This document shows positions 49,409 to 58,446 of a DNA stretch of 64,000 nt, in pieces (within the stretch, counting starts at the first letter, position 1; each line of letters starts with the position of its first letter). Location of the stretch: the NCBI RefSeq assembly GCF_023515955.1, contig NZ_CP097322.1, positions 372,001 through 436,000 of the forward strand, written 5' to 3'. Origin of the DNA: Streptomyces sp. RerS4 (lineage in GTDB: Bacteria > Actinomycetota > Actinomycetes > Streptomycetales > Streptomycetaceae). Made by a program: the position numbers and the translations under genes. The notes under the pieces were generated by a model. That model had not been told where the DNA came from, did no database searches, and was given only the letters and a program-made list of their open reading frames with translations.

Positions 49409-50563
49409 GTGGGACTGACGACAGCCACGATCGCCGCGGAGCTGGAAGCGGCGGGCAAGGTCGGTGACCCGAAGGCCGACCAACTCGTCTCCGACCTGAT
49501 CGACAACAAGGAGATCGACGGCGTCAACGCCCTCTTCCGCACCATCGGCACCCTCAAGCCCGACCCCGACCTTTCCGCCCTGCCGCCGCGGCTGGCGGAG
49601 TTCCTCAAGGAGGCCTCGGCGCCGCCGCCGGACTGGTCGGAGGCGGACGTCAAGGCGGCGGAGAGCTTCTTCGCCCACCACCACGGCGAAGTGTCCATGC
49701 TCCAGGGCACCGTCGGCCTGATCGGCACCTACCTCTCCCCCACGGGTGCGTTCACCCTGCGTTCCACCGGCCGACTCGGCGGGGTGGAAGGGCCGGGGCG
49801 GCGCCTGTCGCAGTCCTCGCGCCTGTTCATCGACATGGGCAACAAGAACGCGATGCGGGACGGCACCCTCGCCGCGAACGTCACCAAGGTCCGTCTCGTC
49901 CACGCCTCCGTACGGCAACTCCACAAGAAGAGCGGGGAGTGGGACTACGCCAAGTGGGGCGAGCCGGTCTCCCAGAAGTACACCACCGGCGCCGCCTGCG
50001 TCTTCTCCACCCAGATCCTCCAGGCCATGGAGCGCCTCGGCCTCGACGTGTCCAAGGACGACGCCCGCGGCTTCATGTGTGCCTGGCATTACGTCAACCA
50101 CTACCTCGGCACGCCCGAGAAGTGGTTGCTGCCCAAGGACCCCGATGAGGTCGCGCGGTTGTGGAACCAGGAACGCGACAAGGAGTGGAAGAAGACCGAC
50201 GACGGCGTCTTCATGACCAAGCAGGCCGTCGACTTCTACAAGAAGTTCTATCCGCCGGGCGCCCACGACGCGTTCATCGCCATGGTCCGCCACGCTCTGA
50301 CCGACAAGTACGCCGACATGGCCGGCCTGCCGAAGAGCGTCCTGGGTGCAGCCGCCGATCCCCTGTCCGCCGGCCACCGCCTGGTCAGCGGCGTCGGCGG
50401 CGGTCTGCTCGGTGGCGGCGCCAAGAAGGCCGTCGGGGTGAATCCGTACAAGGAGATCATCGGGATCGCTTCCAAGGGGTTCAACGAGGTCCAGAAGTAC
50501 GCCCTCACCCACGACCAGGACGACCAGCCCCAGATGCACCAGGAGCTCCACGACAACCGCTGA
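49409..50563 (+). CDS. MpaB/latex-clearing-like oxygenase family protein (DUF2236)
   Basis: A 384-residue mostly helical protein. The central block 'KVRLVHASVRQLHKKSGEWD' (R-x-x-H-x-x-V-R) and 'CAWHYVNHYLGTPEKWLLPK' match the conserved segments of DUF2236 proteins, a family that includes haem-dependent rubber oxygenase Lcp and MpaB. The His residues in these segments are the likely metal or haem ligands. No signal peptide is evident, unlike secreted Lcp, so the substrate is probably intracellular. The C-terminus is a Gly-rich segment ('GVGGGLLGGGAKKAVGVNPY') and an acidic tail. GTG start at 49409. Confidence 0.75.
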   Translation: MGLTTATIAAELEAAGKVGDPKADQLVSDLIDNKEIDGVNALFRTIGTLKPDPDLSALPPRLAEFLKEASAPPPDWSEADVKAAESFFAHHHGEVSMLQGTVGLIGTYLSPTGAFTLRSTGRLGGVEGPGRRLSQSSRLFIDMGNKNAMRDGTLAANVTKVRLVHASVRQLHKKSGEWDYAKWGEPVSQKYTTGAACVFSTQILQAMERLGLDVSKDDARGFMCAWHYVNHYLGTPEKWLLPKDPDEVARLWNQERDKEWKKTDDGVFMTKQAVDFYKKFYPPGAHDAFIAMVRHALTDKYADMAGLPKSVLGAAADPLSAGHRLVSGVGGGLLGGGAKKAVGVNPYKEIIGIASKGFNEVQKYALTHDQDDQPQMHQELHDNR

Positions 50564-50702
50564 CGGCAAGGTGAGCGGGTACCGTGGAGAACCCCTGGAT
50601 TCTCCATGGCACCCGTGCACTTGCCGGCACGTTGGTGCCAGGTGTCCTCGTGGGCCGGCCGGCCGGTTGCGTGATCCTGAAGTGGACGAACTCCGTCGGT
50701 GG

Positions 50703-51230
50703 TCATCGAGCGGGTGTCGAGGCGCCCTCATTATCGGCGAAGGCGCTGCTCGGAGTGAGGCCCTCGATAAATGCCGTGAAGTCACCGGCCAGTTTGAGTT
50801 CCGCGCCTGTTTCGGCATCGAACCAGGTAACCGCCGGCTCACCGGTCGGGCCACAACGTCGGTAGTCGAGACCGATCCAGCAGTGCCCGTCGCCGGAGAG
50901 CAGCACGATCGGCGACGGCAGCTTCCACTCGTCGAGCAGGTACGGGGTGTCGAGCAACGAGATCGTCCGCCCGCACCGACCGATGCCCATCAGGCCCTCG
51001 AAAGGCACGTGATCTTCACTCCACGACGTGGCTTGACCAGTCGGGAACGCGTCGAGGCCATCATCCACGAGGCCACCATTCCGGACGCGAAGGAGCTCAA
51101 GCAACGCGGCAGGCAGCGTCACGCCGAGCACGTGCTCGGCCTCCCGCACCGCTTCCTCCGTGAGAGGCGGTTGGACGCCCTCATCGCCGTCGCTCCAGAA
51201 CGCTGTCTTGACCTCATCGAATCGAGCCAT
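50703..51230 (-). CDS. SMI1/KNR4-family protein
   Basis: A 175-residue protein with the SMI1/KNR4 (SUKH) pattern: 'QPPLTEEAVREAEHVLGVTL' and 'PAALLELLRVRNGG' (the diagnostic first helix and 'LL...NGG'), then 'PSPIVLLSGDGHCWIGLDYR' (strand with 'GDG...W..LDY') and a C-terminal strand-helix 'FTAFIEGLTPSSAF'. Proteins of this superfamily often act as immunity proteins for polymorphic toxins, but many stand alone; no toxin gene is adjacent here. ATG 51230 chosen, since the upstream extension is Arg/Ser-rich shadow. Confidence 0.82.
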   Translation of the reverse strand: MARFDEVKTAFWSDGDEGVQPPLTEEAVREAEHVLGVTLPAALLELLRVRNGGLVDDGLDAFPTGQATSWSEDHVPFEGLMGIGRCGRTISLLDTPYLLDEWKLPSPIVLLSGDGHCWIGLDYRRCGPTGEPAVTWFDAETGAELKLAGDFTAFIEGLTPSSAFADNEGASTPAR

Positions 51231-51339
51231 GGCCAGCAGACTACGGCTCACCTGCCGCGCTACCCGGGGGGACGTCGGTGCCCAGCGCTCCGGGCGCCGC
51301 GGTGAGGGCCGGGCACGTCGAAGCGGCCGGCCTGACCGA

Positions 51340-52650
51340 TCACCCCCGCTCACCGATCACCGTGGAGTGACCCCGTGTGTGAGAGGTCCGCGGGTGGCAT
51401 CGTGACCCCCCGCGATGCTTGAGGTTGACGGCCCAGGCCTTGGCCAGCGTCGCGGGGTTCACGAAGCGCAGGGGACCGATGAGCCGGGATGCGAACCGGT
51501 GCATGTGCCGCGCCATCGCCTCGTCGCGCGCTGCCGCCGAGAACATCAGCCGTTCGATGCGATTGAACGGCCGTGCCTTGGCGAAGTCGATGGCCAGGTG
51601 CTGGTGCGGGCGCAGCCGGCGTCGCTGGCGGCGTTCGTACACCACGAGCGACCCGTCGAGGTCCCCGCGACCGGTTACGGCCGAGGCGACCGCCTCCTCC
51701 AACCATTTCGCGGTCTGGAGGGCCCACCCGCATCCCACTCCCCACAGGGGATCGCCGGTCAGCGCGGCGTCGCCGATGAGCGCGACGCCCGGGGCGGTCG
51801 GCTTGCGGGTGATGAGCGGGTAGTTGACCATGCCGACGATCTTCGTGATGCGCTCGGCGGAGTCGATGGCCGGTGCCTCGGGCAGGGCACGCACGAAGTC
51901 GAGGAAGCTGGCCTCCAGGTCTTCCCGAAAGGCCGGCAGCCGCTTTTTGTCCAGGACCACCGCGATGACCGTCACCCCGTCGTCGTTCGAGAACCCGTAC
52001 GCCATGTCGGGCTCCAGGAACCAGGCGTGATCGGCCCCGCCGCGCAGCGGAAGGTCGCGGAACTGGGCGAGGTAGGCGAAGCGATCGTTCTCGTACGACC
52101 GAGCGGGCAGCCCGGCGAGCTTGGCCACGGCCGAGTCCTTGCCGTCGGCGCCGACCACGAGGCGGGCCCGTATCTCGCGCTCGCCCTGTGGTGTCGAGGC
52201 CCGCACCCCCACGGTGCGTCCGGTTTCCCGGACCAGCCCGGTCACGTGGTGGCCGAGGAGGAGATCGACGCCAGGGGTCCCCTCCGCATGGGACCGGATC
52301 AACGGGTCGAGGACGCTGCGCCGGATGTTGTACCCGTACGGTAATCCGGGGCCCGTCGGCGCGGCCCTCGGCTCGATCCATCCCCAGCGGGTGTACCAGC
52401 GGGAGTGGTTGCGGATGGCTCCCGCCTTTTCGAGGGCGGGGACGAGGCCGAGTTCGTCCAGCACCGGGTGGGCGCCGGCGTGAATGGAGTGGGTGCAGAC
52501 CACCTTGTACGCGGCGGGATCGGAGCGGCGTTCGAGCAGTGCGACGCGGGCACCGCGCCGTGCGAGCAGGATCGCCGCGGCGCTGCCGGCGAGACCGGCT
52601 CCGCTGATGACGACGTCGTAGTCGTGTCCCGCGCTCTCGGGCTTGTTCAT
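51340..52650 (-). CDS. Geranylgeranyl-reductase-like FAD oxidoreductase
   Basis: A 436-residue flavoprotein. N-terminal Rossmann 'YDVVISGAGLAGSAAAILLA' followed by 'RRGARVALLERRSDPAAYKV'; 'CTHSIHAGAHPVLDELGLVP' (typical of the GGR/halogenase-like group), 'LVVGADGKDSAVAKLAGLPA' (DG motif) and 'GVALIGDAALTGDPLWGVGC' (GD motif). It could reduce an isoprenoid or hydroxylate or oxidise a small molecule; no biosynthetic neighbours narrow this down. ATG 52650 with a GGGAGC site. The C-terminus is His/Arg-rich ('CHPRTSHTRGHSTVIGERG'). Confidence 0.82.
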   Translation of the reverse strand: MNKPESAGHDYDVVISGAGLAGSAAAILLARRGARVALLERRSDPAAYKVVCTHSIHAGAHPVLDELGLVPALEKAGAIRNHSRWYTRWGWIEPRAAPTGPGLPYGYNIRRSVLDPLIRSHAEGTPGVDLLLGHHVTGLVRETGRTVGVRASTPQGEREIRARLVVGADGKDSAVAKLAGLPARSYENDRFAYLAQFRDLPLRGGADHAWFLEPDMAYGFSNDDGVTVIAVVLDKKRLPAFREDLEASFLDFVRALPEAPAIDSAERITKIVGMVNYPLITRKPTAPGVALIGDAALTGDPLWGVGCGWALQTAKWLEEAVASAVTGRGDLDGSLVVYERRQRRRLRPHQHLAIDFAKARPFNRIERLMFSAAARDEAMARHMHRFASRLIGPLRFVNPATLAKAWAVNLKHRGGSRCHPRTSHTRGHSTVIGERG

Positions 52651-52809
52651 GCGCTGATCGCTCCCTTTTGGGTGGGGTGCCGTTCGTGGGAGTGGTGAGG
52701 GGTGCGGTGCAACTGCGTCAGGCGCATGAACAGTTGTCAAGGGTGGGTCACCGGCGACCACCACCGGTCCGCGTCCGCCGGTGCGACACCGCCTGAGGGC
52801 GGCGGGGCT

Positions 52810-53604
52810 CTATCCGCTGGTGAGTTGGTACGCGCGCATGTCGCGGAGCAGTAGGTAGCTGTCGCGCAGGGAGCCCGAGGTGTCGCCCAGCGAGCGGTAG
52901 ATGCCCCACTTGGGCCGCACCCGGTCGGCCAGGAAGGTGTCCACGCCCGTCTTGGTCGCGTCGACGACCGTCGTGCCGCCGCTCTTGACCACCCAGCGCA
53001 CGGAGCCGGCCGTCCCGTCGCCGATCTTCATCTCGTATTCGATGTCGATCCACTTGTTCTGCAGCGGCTCCAGGTTCGTCCGGCCGACCAGGATGTCACC
53101 GGCGAAGACCTTGTGCTCGATGGTCTGCACCCCGTTGACACGGCGCAGCGAGGTGACCGTGATCGGCGAGGTGCCGGTGCCCGGTTGCTTGGTCTGCATG
53201 ATGTGGGTGAACGTCGTCGTGGCCTTCAGCGTGCTCGGGATGTACATCGAGTACGTCACGCGCCAGGTCTCGCCGCGCCGCCACTGGAGGTAGGCGGAGG
53301 ACGAGGTCCGGTTGCCGGTGACCTCCTGGCGCTGGCGGTCGGTGGAGGTGTCACGGTCAATCATGTGCATGTCAAAGCGATAGGCGCTTCCCGCGACCTT
53401 GATGTGGGGCGCGCCCGCGGGGTGCGAGTTCGCGCGGTCGTCCTCGACGCTCTCGAACGCGCGCAGTCCGGTCGAGGCGGGGTCCGGCGCCCAGCGGAGG
53501 GTCCACGTCGGGGCGGCCTCGGCGGAGGCGGCGGGAAGGACGAGTCCGAGCAAGGCCAGTACGAGCGCGGCCGGCACGACCGGGAACGAACGCCGATGCG
53601 TCAT
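52810..53604 (-). CDS. Secreted polysaccharide-lyase-like jelly-roll protein
   Basis: A 264-residue exported protein. The signal peptide covers about residues 1-30 ('PAALVLALLGLVLPAASA' then 'EAA'). The mature part is beta-rich with the pattern of jelly-roll lyases of the PL7/PL20 and heparin-lyase-I type: 'SAYRFDMHMIDRDTSTDRQR' and 'QEVTG', 'WRVTYSMYIPSTLKATTTFT', 'HIMQTKQPGTGTSPITVTSL', and 'KWGIYRSLGDTSGSLRDSYL' near the end. 'KWGIYR' is a signature in this group. The substrate polymer is unknown. ATG 53604. Divergent from the subtilisin gene. Confidence 0.75.
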   Translation of the reverse strand: MTHRRSFPVVPAALVLALLGLVLPAASAEAAPTWTLRWAPDPASTGLRAFESVEDDRANSHPAGAPHIKVAGSAYRFDMHMIDRDTSTDRQRQEVTGNRTSSSAYLQWRRGETWRVTYSMYIPSTLKATTTFTHIMQTKQPGTGTSPITVTSLRRVNGVQTIEHKVFAGDILVGRTNLEPLQNKWIDIEYEMKIGDGTAGSVRWVVKSGGTTVVDATKTGVDTFLADRVRPKWGIYRSLGDTSGSLRDSYLLLRDMRAYQLTSG

Positions 53605-53862
53605 GTGTCACCTCTGGGTTGAGGCCGTCGGGTGGGCCTCATGGTGCCCGAAGGGCAATGGTAAGTAAAGGTTCCTAATCGATCGGGCGGATCCCCACTC
53701 GGTAGGAGCTCGGCGGGAGTTCGGCGGGCGGCGCCTCCTACAACCAGGGTTGTACATCCGCGGAATGCGCCCTCCCTCTTGTCCCCGTCGAGAACCGGAC
53801 GCGGTCCCGGGCGCGTGGTCCCGGCGAACGCGCCGAGGCGCACGGGGAATTGGGGGCAACGA

Positions 53863-56800
53863 GTGGGATCCGCAGCAAGGGTGGGAAGGGCGGCCTTGGC
53901 GGCCGCGGTGGCCGGGACGCTGGCCACGGGGGCGACCGTGCTCGGCATACAGCCGGCGCCGGCCGCGGGCCCGACCGCACAGGACGCGACGAGGACATCG
54001 GCCACGGCCAAGCCGCGTTCGGACGCGACCGTCACGTTGATCACGGGGGATCGCGTCGTCGTCGGGAGTGACGGCGGCGTCGTCCGCATCCTGCGCGGTG
54101 AAGGCCGCGAGAGGACCGGCTTCTCCGTGCGGCGCGAGGCGGGCCATACGTACGTCGTTCCGCAGGACGCCCTGCGCATGGTCGACGACGGGGCCTTGGA
54201 CCGGCGGCTGTTCGACGTCGCCCAGCTGGTCGAGGACGGCTACGACGACGCGCACCGCGCCGCCCTGCCCCTGATCGTCGGCTACGGCTCGGACGGCGCC
54301 CGGCCGGGGGCGTTCGCCACCTCCCGTGACCCGCTGGCGGGGGTCGCGCGCGAGCGTCGTGCGCTGCCCGCCGTGGGCGGTGAGGCGTTCGACGCGCCGA
54401 AGTCGGACGTGGCGGCCCTGTGGGCGGCGCTCACCGGCGGCGACGCCCGGAGGGCGGGAGCCGCTCCGACGACGCCGATCGCCCGCGTGTGGCTCGACGG
54501 CAAGGTTCGGGCCACTCTCCAGACGAGCGTGCCGCAGATCGGTGCGCCCGCCATGTGGCAGGCGGGCTACACCGGCGAGGGCGTCAAGGTGGCCGTCCTG
54601 GACACGGGTGTCGACCAGACCCACCCCTTCCTGCAGGGCGTCGAGGTCGCGGAGAAGAACTTCAGCGAATCCACCGACGCCGCGGACCGCCACGGTCACG
54701 GCACGCACGTCGCCTCCACCATCGCCGGTACCGGCGGGGGGCCGGCCGGCCGTTACAAGGGCGTGGCACCCGGGGTGCGGCTCCTGGACGCCAAGGTCTT
54801 GAACGACGACGGCTGGGGCACCGAATCGGGCATCGTCAGCGGCATGCAGTGGGCCGTCGACCAGGGCGCGAGGATCGTCAACATGAGCCTCGGAGGCCAG
54901 GACGAGCCGGGCCTCGACCCGAAGGAGGAGGCCGTCGCCCGGCTCTCCGACCGTGCCCTGTTCGTGGTGGCCGCGGGCAACAGCGGGGACAAGCCCGGTA
55001 CCGTCACCTCGCCCGGCAGCGCTCCGGCGGCGCTCACGGTGGGTGCGGTCGACAAGGAGGACCGGCTCGCCGACTTCTCCAGCCGCGGCCCGACGACCGA
55101 CGGAGCGTCCAAGCCCGACGTCACCGCGCCGGGTGTCGACATCATCGCCGCCAAGAGCACGCAGAACGGGGAGCCCTCGGAGAAGCCCTACCTCCCGATG
55201 TCGGGCACCTCGATGGCGAGCCCCCACGTCGCCGGCGGCGCCGCGCTCCTGCTCCAGCAGCACCCCGACTGGACCGGTGCCCAGCTCAAGGCCCTGCTGA
55301 CAGGGTCCGCCCAACCCCACCCGGCGCTCAACGCCCACCAGCAGGGCTCCGGCCGCGTCGACCTGGCACGGGCCACGACGACCGTCGTCGTCTCCGAGTC
55401 CGGTTCGCTCGACTTCGGCACCCAGCTCTGGCCGCACGCCGATGACAAGCCGGTCGACAAGTCCCTCACCTACCGCAACCACGGCGCCAAGCCCGTCACC
55501 CTGCGGCTGAGCGCGGCCGGGACCGATCCGGCCGGCGGCCCGGCCCCGGCCGGGATGTTCACCGTCAAGGACGCCGAACTCACCGTCCCCGCCGGCGGCA
55601 GCGCGACGACCACCGTCACCGTCGACACCCGCAAGGGCGCGGTCGACGGCACGTTCGGCGGCAGCGTACTGGCCACCGGGGACGGCCAGTCGGTGCGCAA
55701 CGGTCTCGTGGTCGTCCGCGAGGTGGAGTCCTACGACGTCACGTTGCGGCACACCGACGTCAACGGCGCGGGCGCGTCGGACTACACGACCCGGCTCCAT
55801 CGGATCGGCGACGAGCCGGAGCGCGTCACCGTCCCGCGCAGCCCGAACGGCACGGTGGTCCAGCGGCTGCGCAAGGGCGACTACCAGCTGGAGAGCACCG
55901 TCCTCAATCCGGACGGGCGGCCGGCCGTCTTCGTCCAGCCGGTCGTGAAGGTGGCCGCGAAGACCACGATCGCGCTCGATTCCCGCAAGGCCAAGCCGTT
56001 CGACGTCACCGCCCCGGATCCCGCCGCGCGGCTGGTCGGTGCCAGCGTCGGATACGACGACCCGAACGCGCGGGTGGGGAACTCCTGGGCCGTCGACGGG
56101 CGGACGCAGATCCTGACCGCCGCGCTCGGCGAGAACGCGGCAGGGCTGCGGGCCCAGTACAACGGCGTGTGGAAGGTGCCCGGAGCGGCGGGTGCGAACG
56201 TCGAGTACCGGCTCGTCTTCCCCCGTACGGGCAGTTGGTTCACCGGCCTCACCCGCACCGTCACCAAGGCCGAGGTCGCCGAGCTGAAGCTCGGCTTCGG
56301 CGCGTCCGTCACCGGGGCCAGGACCCAGATCTGGCCGACGCCGATCGACGCGAACGGCTTCGGCATCGGGGTGTGGGCGCCGATCGAGCAGAGCCTGCCG
56401 ATGGCCGGCACCCAGTACGTCAGCGCCAACGGAATCCGCTGGTCCTGGGACGCGTACCAGCTCAACGCCCAGGGTGACGAGCGCATCGGCTACCGGGCCG
56501 CTGACATCGCCTACAAGGCGGGCAAGCGCCACGTCGTGAACTTCAACACCGGCGTGGTCGGCCCCGATCTGGGAGGCGATCAGGAGCAGGGAGCCACCCG
56601 GTACGGGGACACCATCGACGCCAATGTCTCGCTGTTCAGCGACGGCGCCGGTCACGCGGGATACTCCGCCGTGACGGGGGGCTTCACACGGCTGGAGTCC
56701 GGGGGCAAGGTCATCGCCGAGGGGTCCGACAGCGGCTGGGTGAGCGCCGAGGTCCCGGCCGCGTCCGCGGCGTACCGCCTGAGCATGGAGTCGAGCCGCG

Positions 56801-57210
56801 CGCCCGAGGACACGTCCACCAGTACGAAGGTGGCGGCGGAGTGGACGTTCACCTCGGCCCGTCCGAGCGGGGACGAGCCGGTCAGGCTGCCGTTGTCGAC
56901 GGTACGGCTCTCGCCGAAGCTGAGCCTGAGCGGGACGGCCCCCGAGGGCGGCACGCTGGTGGTGCCGCTGCACCTGGGCGGGAAGGCCGCCGAGGCCGGG
57001 CAGGTCGCCTCGTTGGCCGTCAGGGTCTCCTACGACGGGGGCAAGACATGGAAGCCGCTCACGGTCACGACCGACGCGAAGGGGGCGCGCTCGGTGAGCG
57101 TGAAGCACCCGGCGACGGCCGAGGCCGTGTCCTTCCGCGTTGACCTGAAGGACAAGGACGGCAACACGGTGCGGGAGACCATCACCGACGCCTACCGGCT
57201 CGCGCGGTGA
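53863..57210 (+). CDS. Large secreted S8 (subtilisin-like) peptidase
   Basis: A 1115-residue exported protease. The signal segment is 'GRAALAAAVAGTLATGATVL' (cleavage near 'APAAG'). A propeptide follows to about residue 220. Catalytic triad: Asp in 'VKVAVLDTGVDQTHPFLQG' (about 248), His in 'DRHGHGTHVASTIAGTG' (about 281), Ser in 'MSGTSMASPHVAGGAALLLQ' (about 450); the oxyanion Asn is in 'LFVVAAGNSGDKPGT'. The C-terminal ~600 residues are beta-sandwich repeats found in long actinobacterial S8 enzymes. GTG 53863 gives a normal signal peptide; an in-frame start at 53779 adds a basic stretch and is possible. A hairpin follows the stop. Confidence 0.9.
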   Translation: MGSAARVGRAALAAAVAGTLATGATVLGIQPAPAAGPTAQDATRTSATAKPRSDATVTLITGDRVVVGSDGGVVRILRGEGRERTGFSVRREAGHTYVVPQDALRMVDDGALDRRLFDVAQLVEDGYDDAHRAALPLIVGYGSDGARPGAFATSRDPLAGVARERRALPAVGGEAFDAPKSDVAALWAALTGGDARRAGAAPTTPIARVWLDGKVRATLQTSVPQIGAPAMWQAGYTGEGVKVAVLDTGVDQTHPFLQGVEVAEKNFSESTDAADRHGHGTHVASTIAGTGGGPAGRYKGVAPGVRLLDAKVLNDDGWGTESGIVSGMQWAVDQGARIVNMSLGGQDEPGLDPKEEAVARLSDRALFVVAAGNSGDKPGTVTSPGSAPAALTVGAVDKEDRLADFSSRGPTTDGASKPDVTAPGVDIIAAKSTQNGEPSEKPYLPMSGTSMASPHVAGGAALLLQQHPDWTGAQLKALLTGSAQPHPALNAHQQGSGRVDLARATTTVVVSESGSLDFGTQLWPHADDKPVDKSLTYRNHGAKPVTLRLSAAGTDPAGGPAPAGMFTVKDAELTVPAGGSATTTVTVDTRKGAVDGTFGGSVLATGDGQSVRNGLVVVREVESYDVTLRHTDVNGAGASDYTTRLHRIGDEPERVTVPRSPNGTVVQRLRKGDYQLESTVLNPDGRPAVFVQPVVKVAAKTTIALDSRKAKPFDVTAPDPAARLVGASVGYDDPNARVGNSWAVDGRTQILTAALGENAAGLRAQYNGVWKVPGAAGANVEYRLVFPRTGSWFTGLTRTVTKAEVAELKLGFGASVTGARTQIWPTPIDANGFGIGVWAPIEQSLPMAGTQYVSANGIRWSWDAYQLNAQGDERIGYRAADIAYKAGKRHVVNFNTGVVGPDLGGDQEQGATRYGDTIDANVSLFSDGAGHAGYSAVTGGFTRLESGGKVIAEGSDSGWVSAEVPAASAAYRLSMESSRAPEDTSTSTKVAAEWTFTSARPSGDEPVRLPLSTVRLSPKLSLSGTAPEGGTLVVPLHLGGKAAEAGQVASLAVRVSYDGGKTWKPLTVTTDAKGARSVSVKHPATAEAVSFRVDLKDKDGNTVRETITDAYRLAR

Positions 57211-57253
57211 ACTGACTGATCGTCATGGTGAACGGACCGTCACCACGGCTGAT

Positions 57254-57276
57254 GGGCCCTGCCTTTGGCGGGGCCC
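57254..57276 (+). terminator. Terminator hairpin after the S8 peptidase gene
   Basis: GGGCCCTGCC (57254-57263) pairs with GGCGGGGCCC (57267-57276), with one G-T pair and a 3-base TTT loop, about 45 bases after the stop. Confidence 0.75.
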
Positions 57277-57371
57277 ACCGGCCGTTTCGGCCCTCGTCCC
57301 GCGACGCCGAGATCGATTGTCAGTGGTGGGTGAGAAGGTAGGAGCATCCAGTCGGAAAGAGGGGGACGCTC

Positions 57372-58412
57372 GTGTCCGGAAGCCAGAATTACATCAATCA
57401 CGTGGCGCTCGTGTTGGACGCCAGTTCGTCCATGTCGCACCTGAACGGCAAGGTCGTGGAAGTCGCCGACCAGCAAATCGCCTATCTGGCCCGCCGTTCG
57501 CGCGAACTGGACCAGGAAACCCGCGTCACGGTGTACGTGTTCGCCGACACGGTGGAATGCGTCATCTACGACAAGGACGTGCTGCGCATGCCGTCCCTGA
57601 AGAAGCTGTACCGGGTCGGCGGAATGACGGCGCTGCTGGCCGCCACGCTGAAGTCGCAGCGGGAACTGGCGCAGACGGCGCAACTGTACGGCGACCACAG
57701 CTTCCTGACGTTCGTGCTGACCGACGGCCAGGAGAACGCGAGCCACCGCTGCCCGGATGCCCCGGCCAGGGATCCGCGTGCGCTGGTGCAGGCGGTGGCC
57801 AAGATGATCGAGACGCAGGACGACAACTGGACGTTGGCCGTTCTCGTGCCGGACCAGATGGGCAAGCGCGAGGCGACGCAGTTCGGCTTCCCGAAGGACA
57901 ACATCGCCATCTGGGACGCGACGAGCACGCAGGGGCTGGAAGAGGCCGGCCAGGTCATCCGGGAGGCCACCGAGAAATTCATGGTGGGCCGCACCAAGGG
58001 CATCCGCGGATCGCGGGCGGTGTTCTCCACCGGTGGGGAGGCGATCAACAAGAAGTCCATCGAGGCGGCCGGCCTCACCCCGGTGAACGCGTCGGAATAC
58101 CACCTGATTCCCGTCACCCGGGAGGCGGGGATTCGCGAGTGGGTCATCGAAAGCGGCCACACTTTCCGCAACGGTGGCGCGTTCTATCAGCTCGGTAAGA
58201 CGGAGAAGATCCAGGCGCGCAAGCAGATCGCGGTGCTGGAAAAGAAGACGGACCGGGTGTACACGGGCCCGGAAGCCCGAGCCCTGCTCGGCCTTCCGGA
58301 CACGGAGGTCCGCGTCAAACCGGACCACAACGACGAATTCACCATCTTCGTGCAGAGCACCAGCGTGAACCGAAAGCTCATACCGAACACGCGGCTGCTG
58401 CTCATGGTCTGA
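57372..58412 (+). CDS. VWA-domain protein
   Basis: A 346-residue intracellular protein with a von Willebrand A fold at the N-terminus. The metal site is 'VALVLDASSSMSHLNGKVVE' (D-x-S-x-S), completed by a Thr near 'GGMTALLAATLKSQRELAQT' and an Asp in 'FLTFVLTDGQENASHR'. The C-terminal third ('EKIQARKQIAVLEKKTDRVY' to the end) is a separate small domain of unknown fold. No transmembrane or signal segment. VWA proteins of this kind often work with AAA ATPases or in Ter-like stress systems; none is adjacent. GTG start at 57372 following GAGGGGGA. Confidence 0.82.
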   Translation: MSGSQNYINHVALVLDASSSMSHLNGKVVEVADQQIAYLARRSRELDQETRVTVYVFADTVECVIYDKDVLRMPSLKKLYRVGGMTALLAATLKSQRELAQTAQLYGDHSFLTFVLTDGQENASHRCPDAPARDPRALVQAVAKMIETQDDNWTLAVLVPDQMGKREATQFGFPKDNIAIWDATSTQGLEEAGQVIREATEKFMVGRTKGIRGSRAVFSTGGEAINKKSIEAAGLTPVNASEYHLIPVTREAGIREWVIESGHTFRNGGAFYQLGKTEKIQARKQIAVLEKKTDRVYTGPEARALLGLPDTEVRVKPDHNDEFTIFVQSTSVNRKLIPNTRLLLMV

Positions 58413-58446
58413 CGGTTCGGACTCCCCCCCCCGAGATCCTCTCGTC

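Noticed and set aside
53608..57108. Very long minus-strand ORF opposite the S8 peptidase
   Set aside because: It is the antisense shadow of a GC-rich gene; the peptidase frame has complete catalytic motifs and the shadow has none. The same applies to the long antisense frames over 30168-32741 and 38219-40861.
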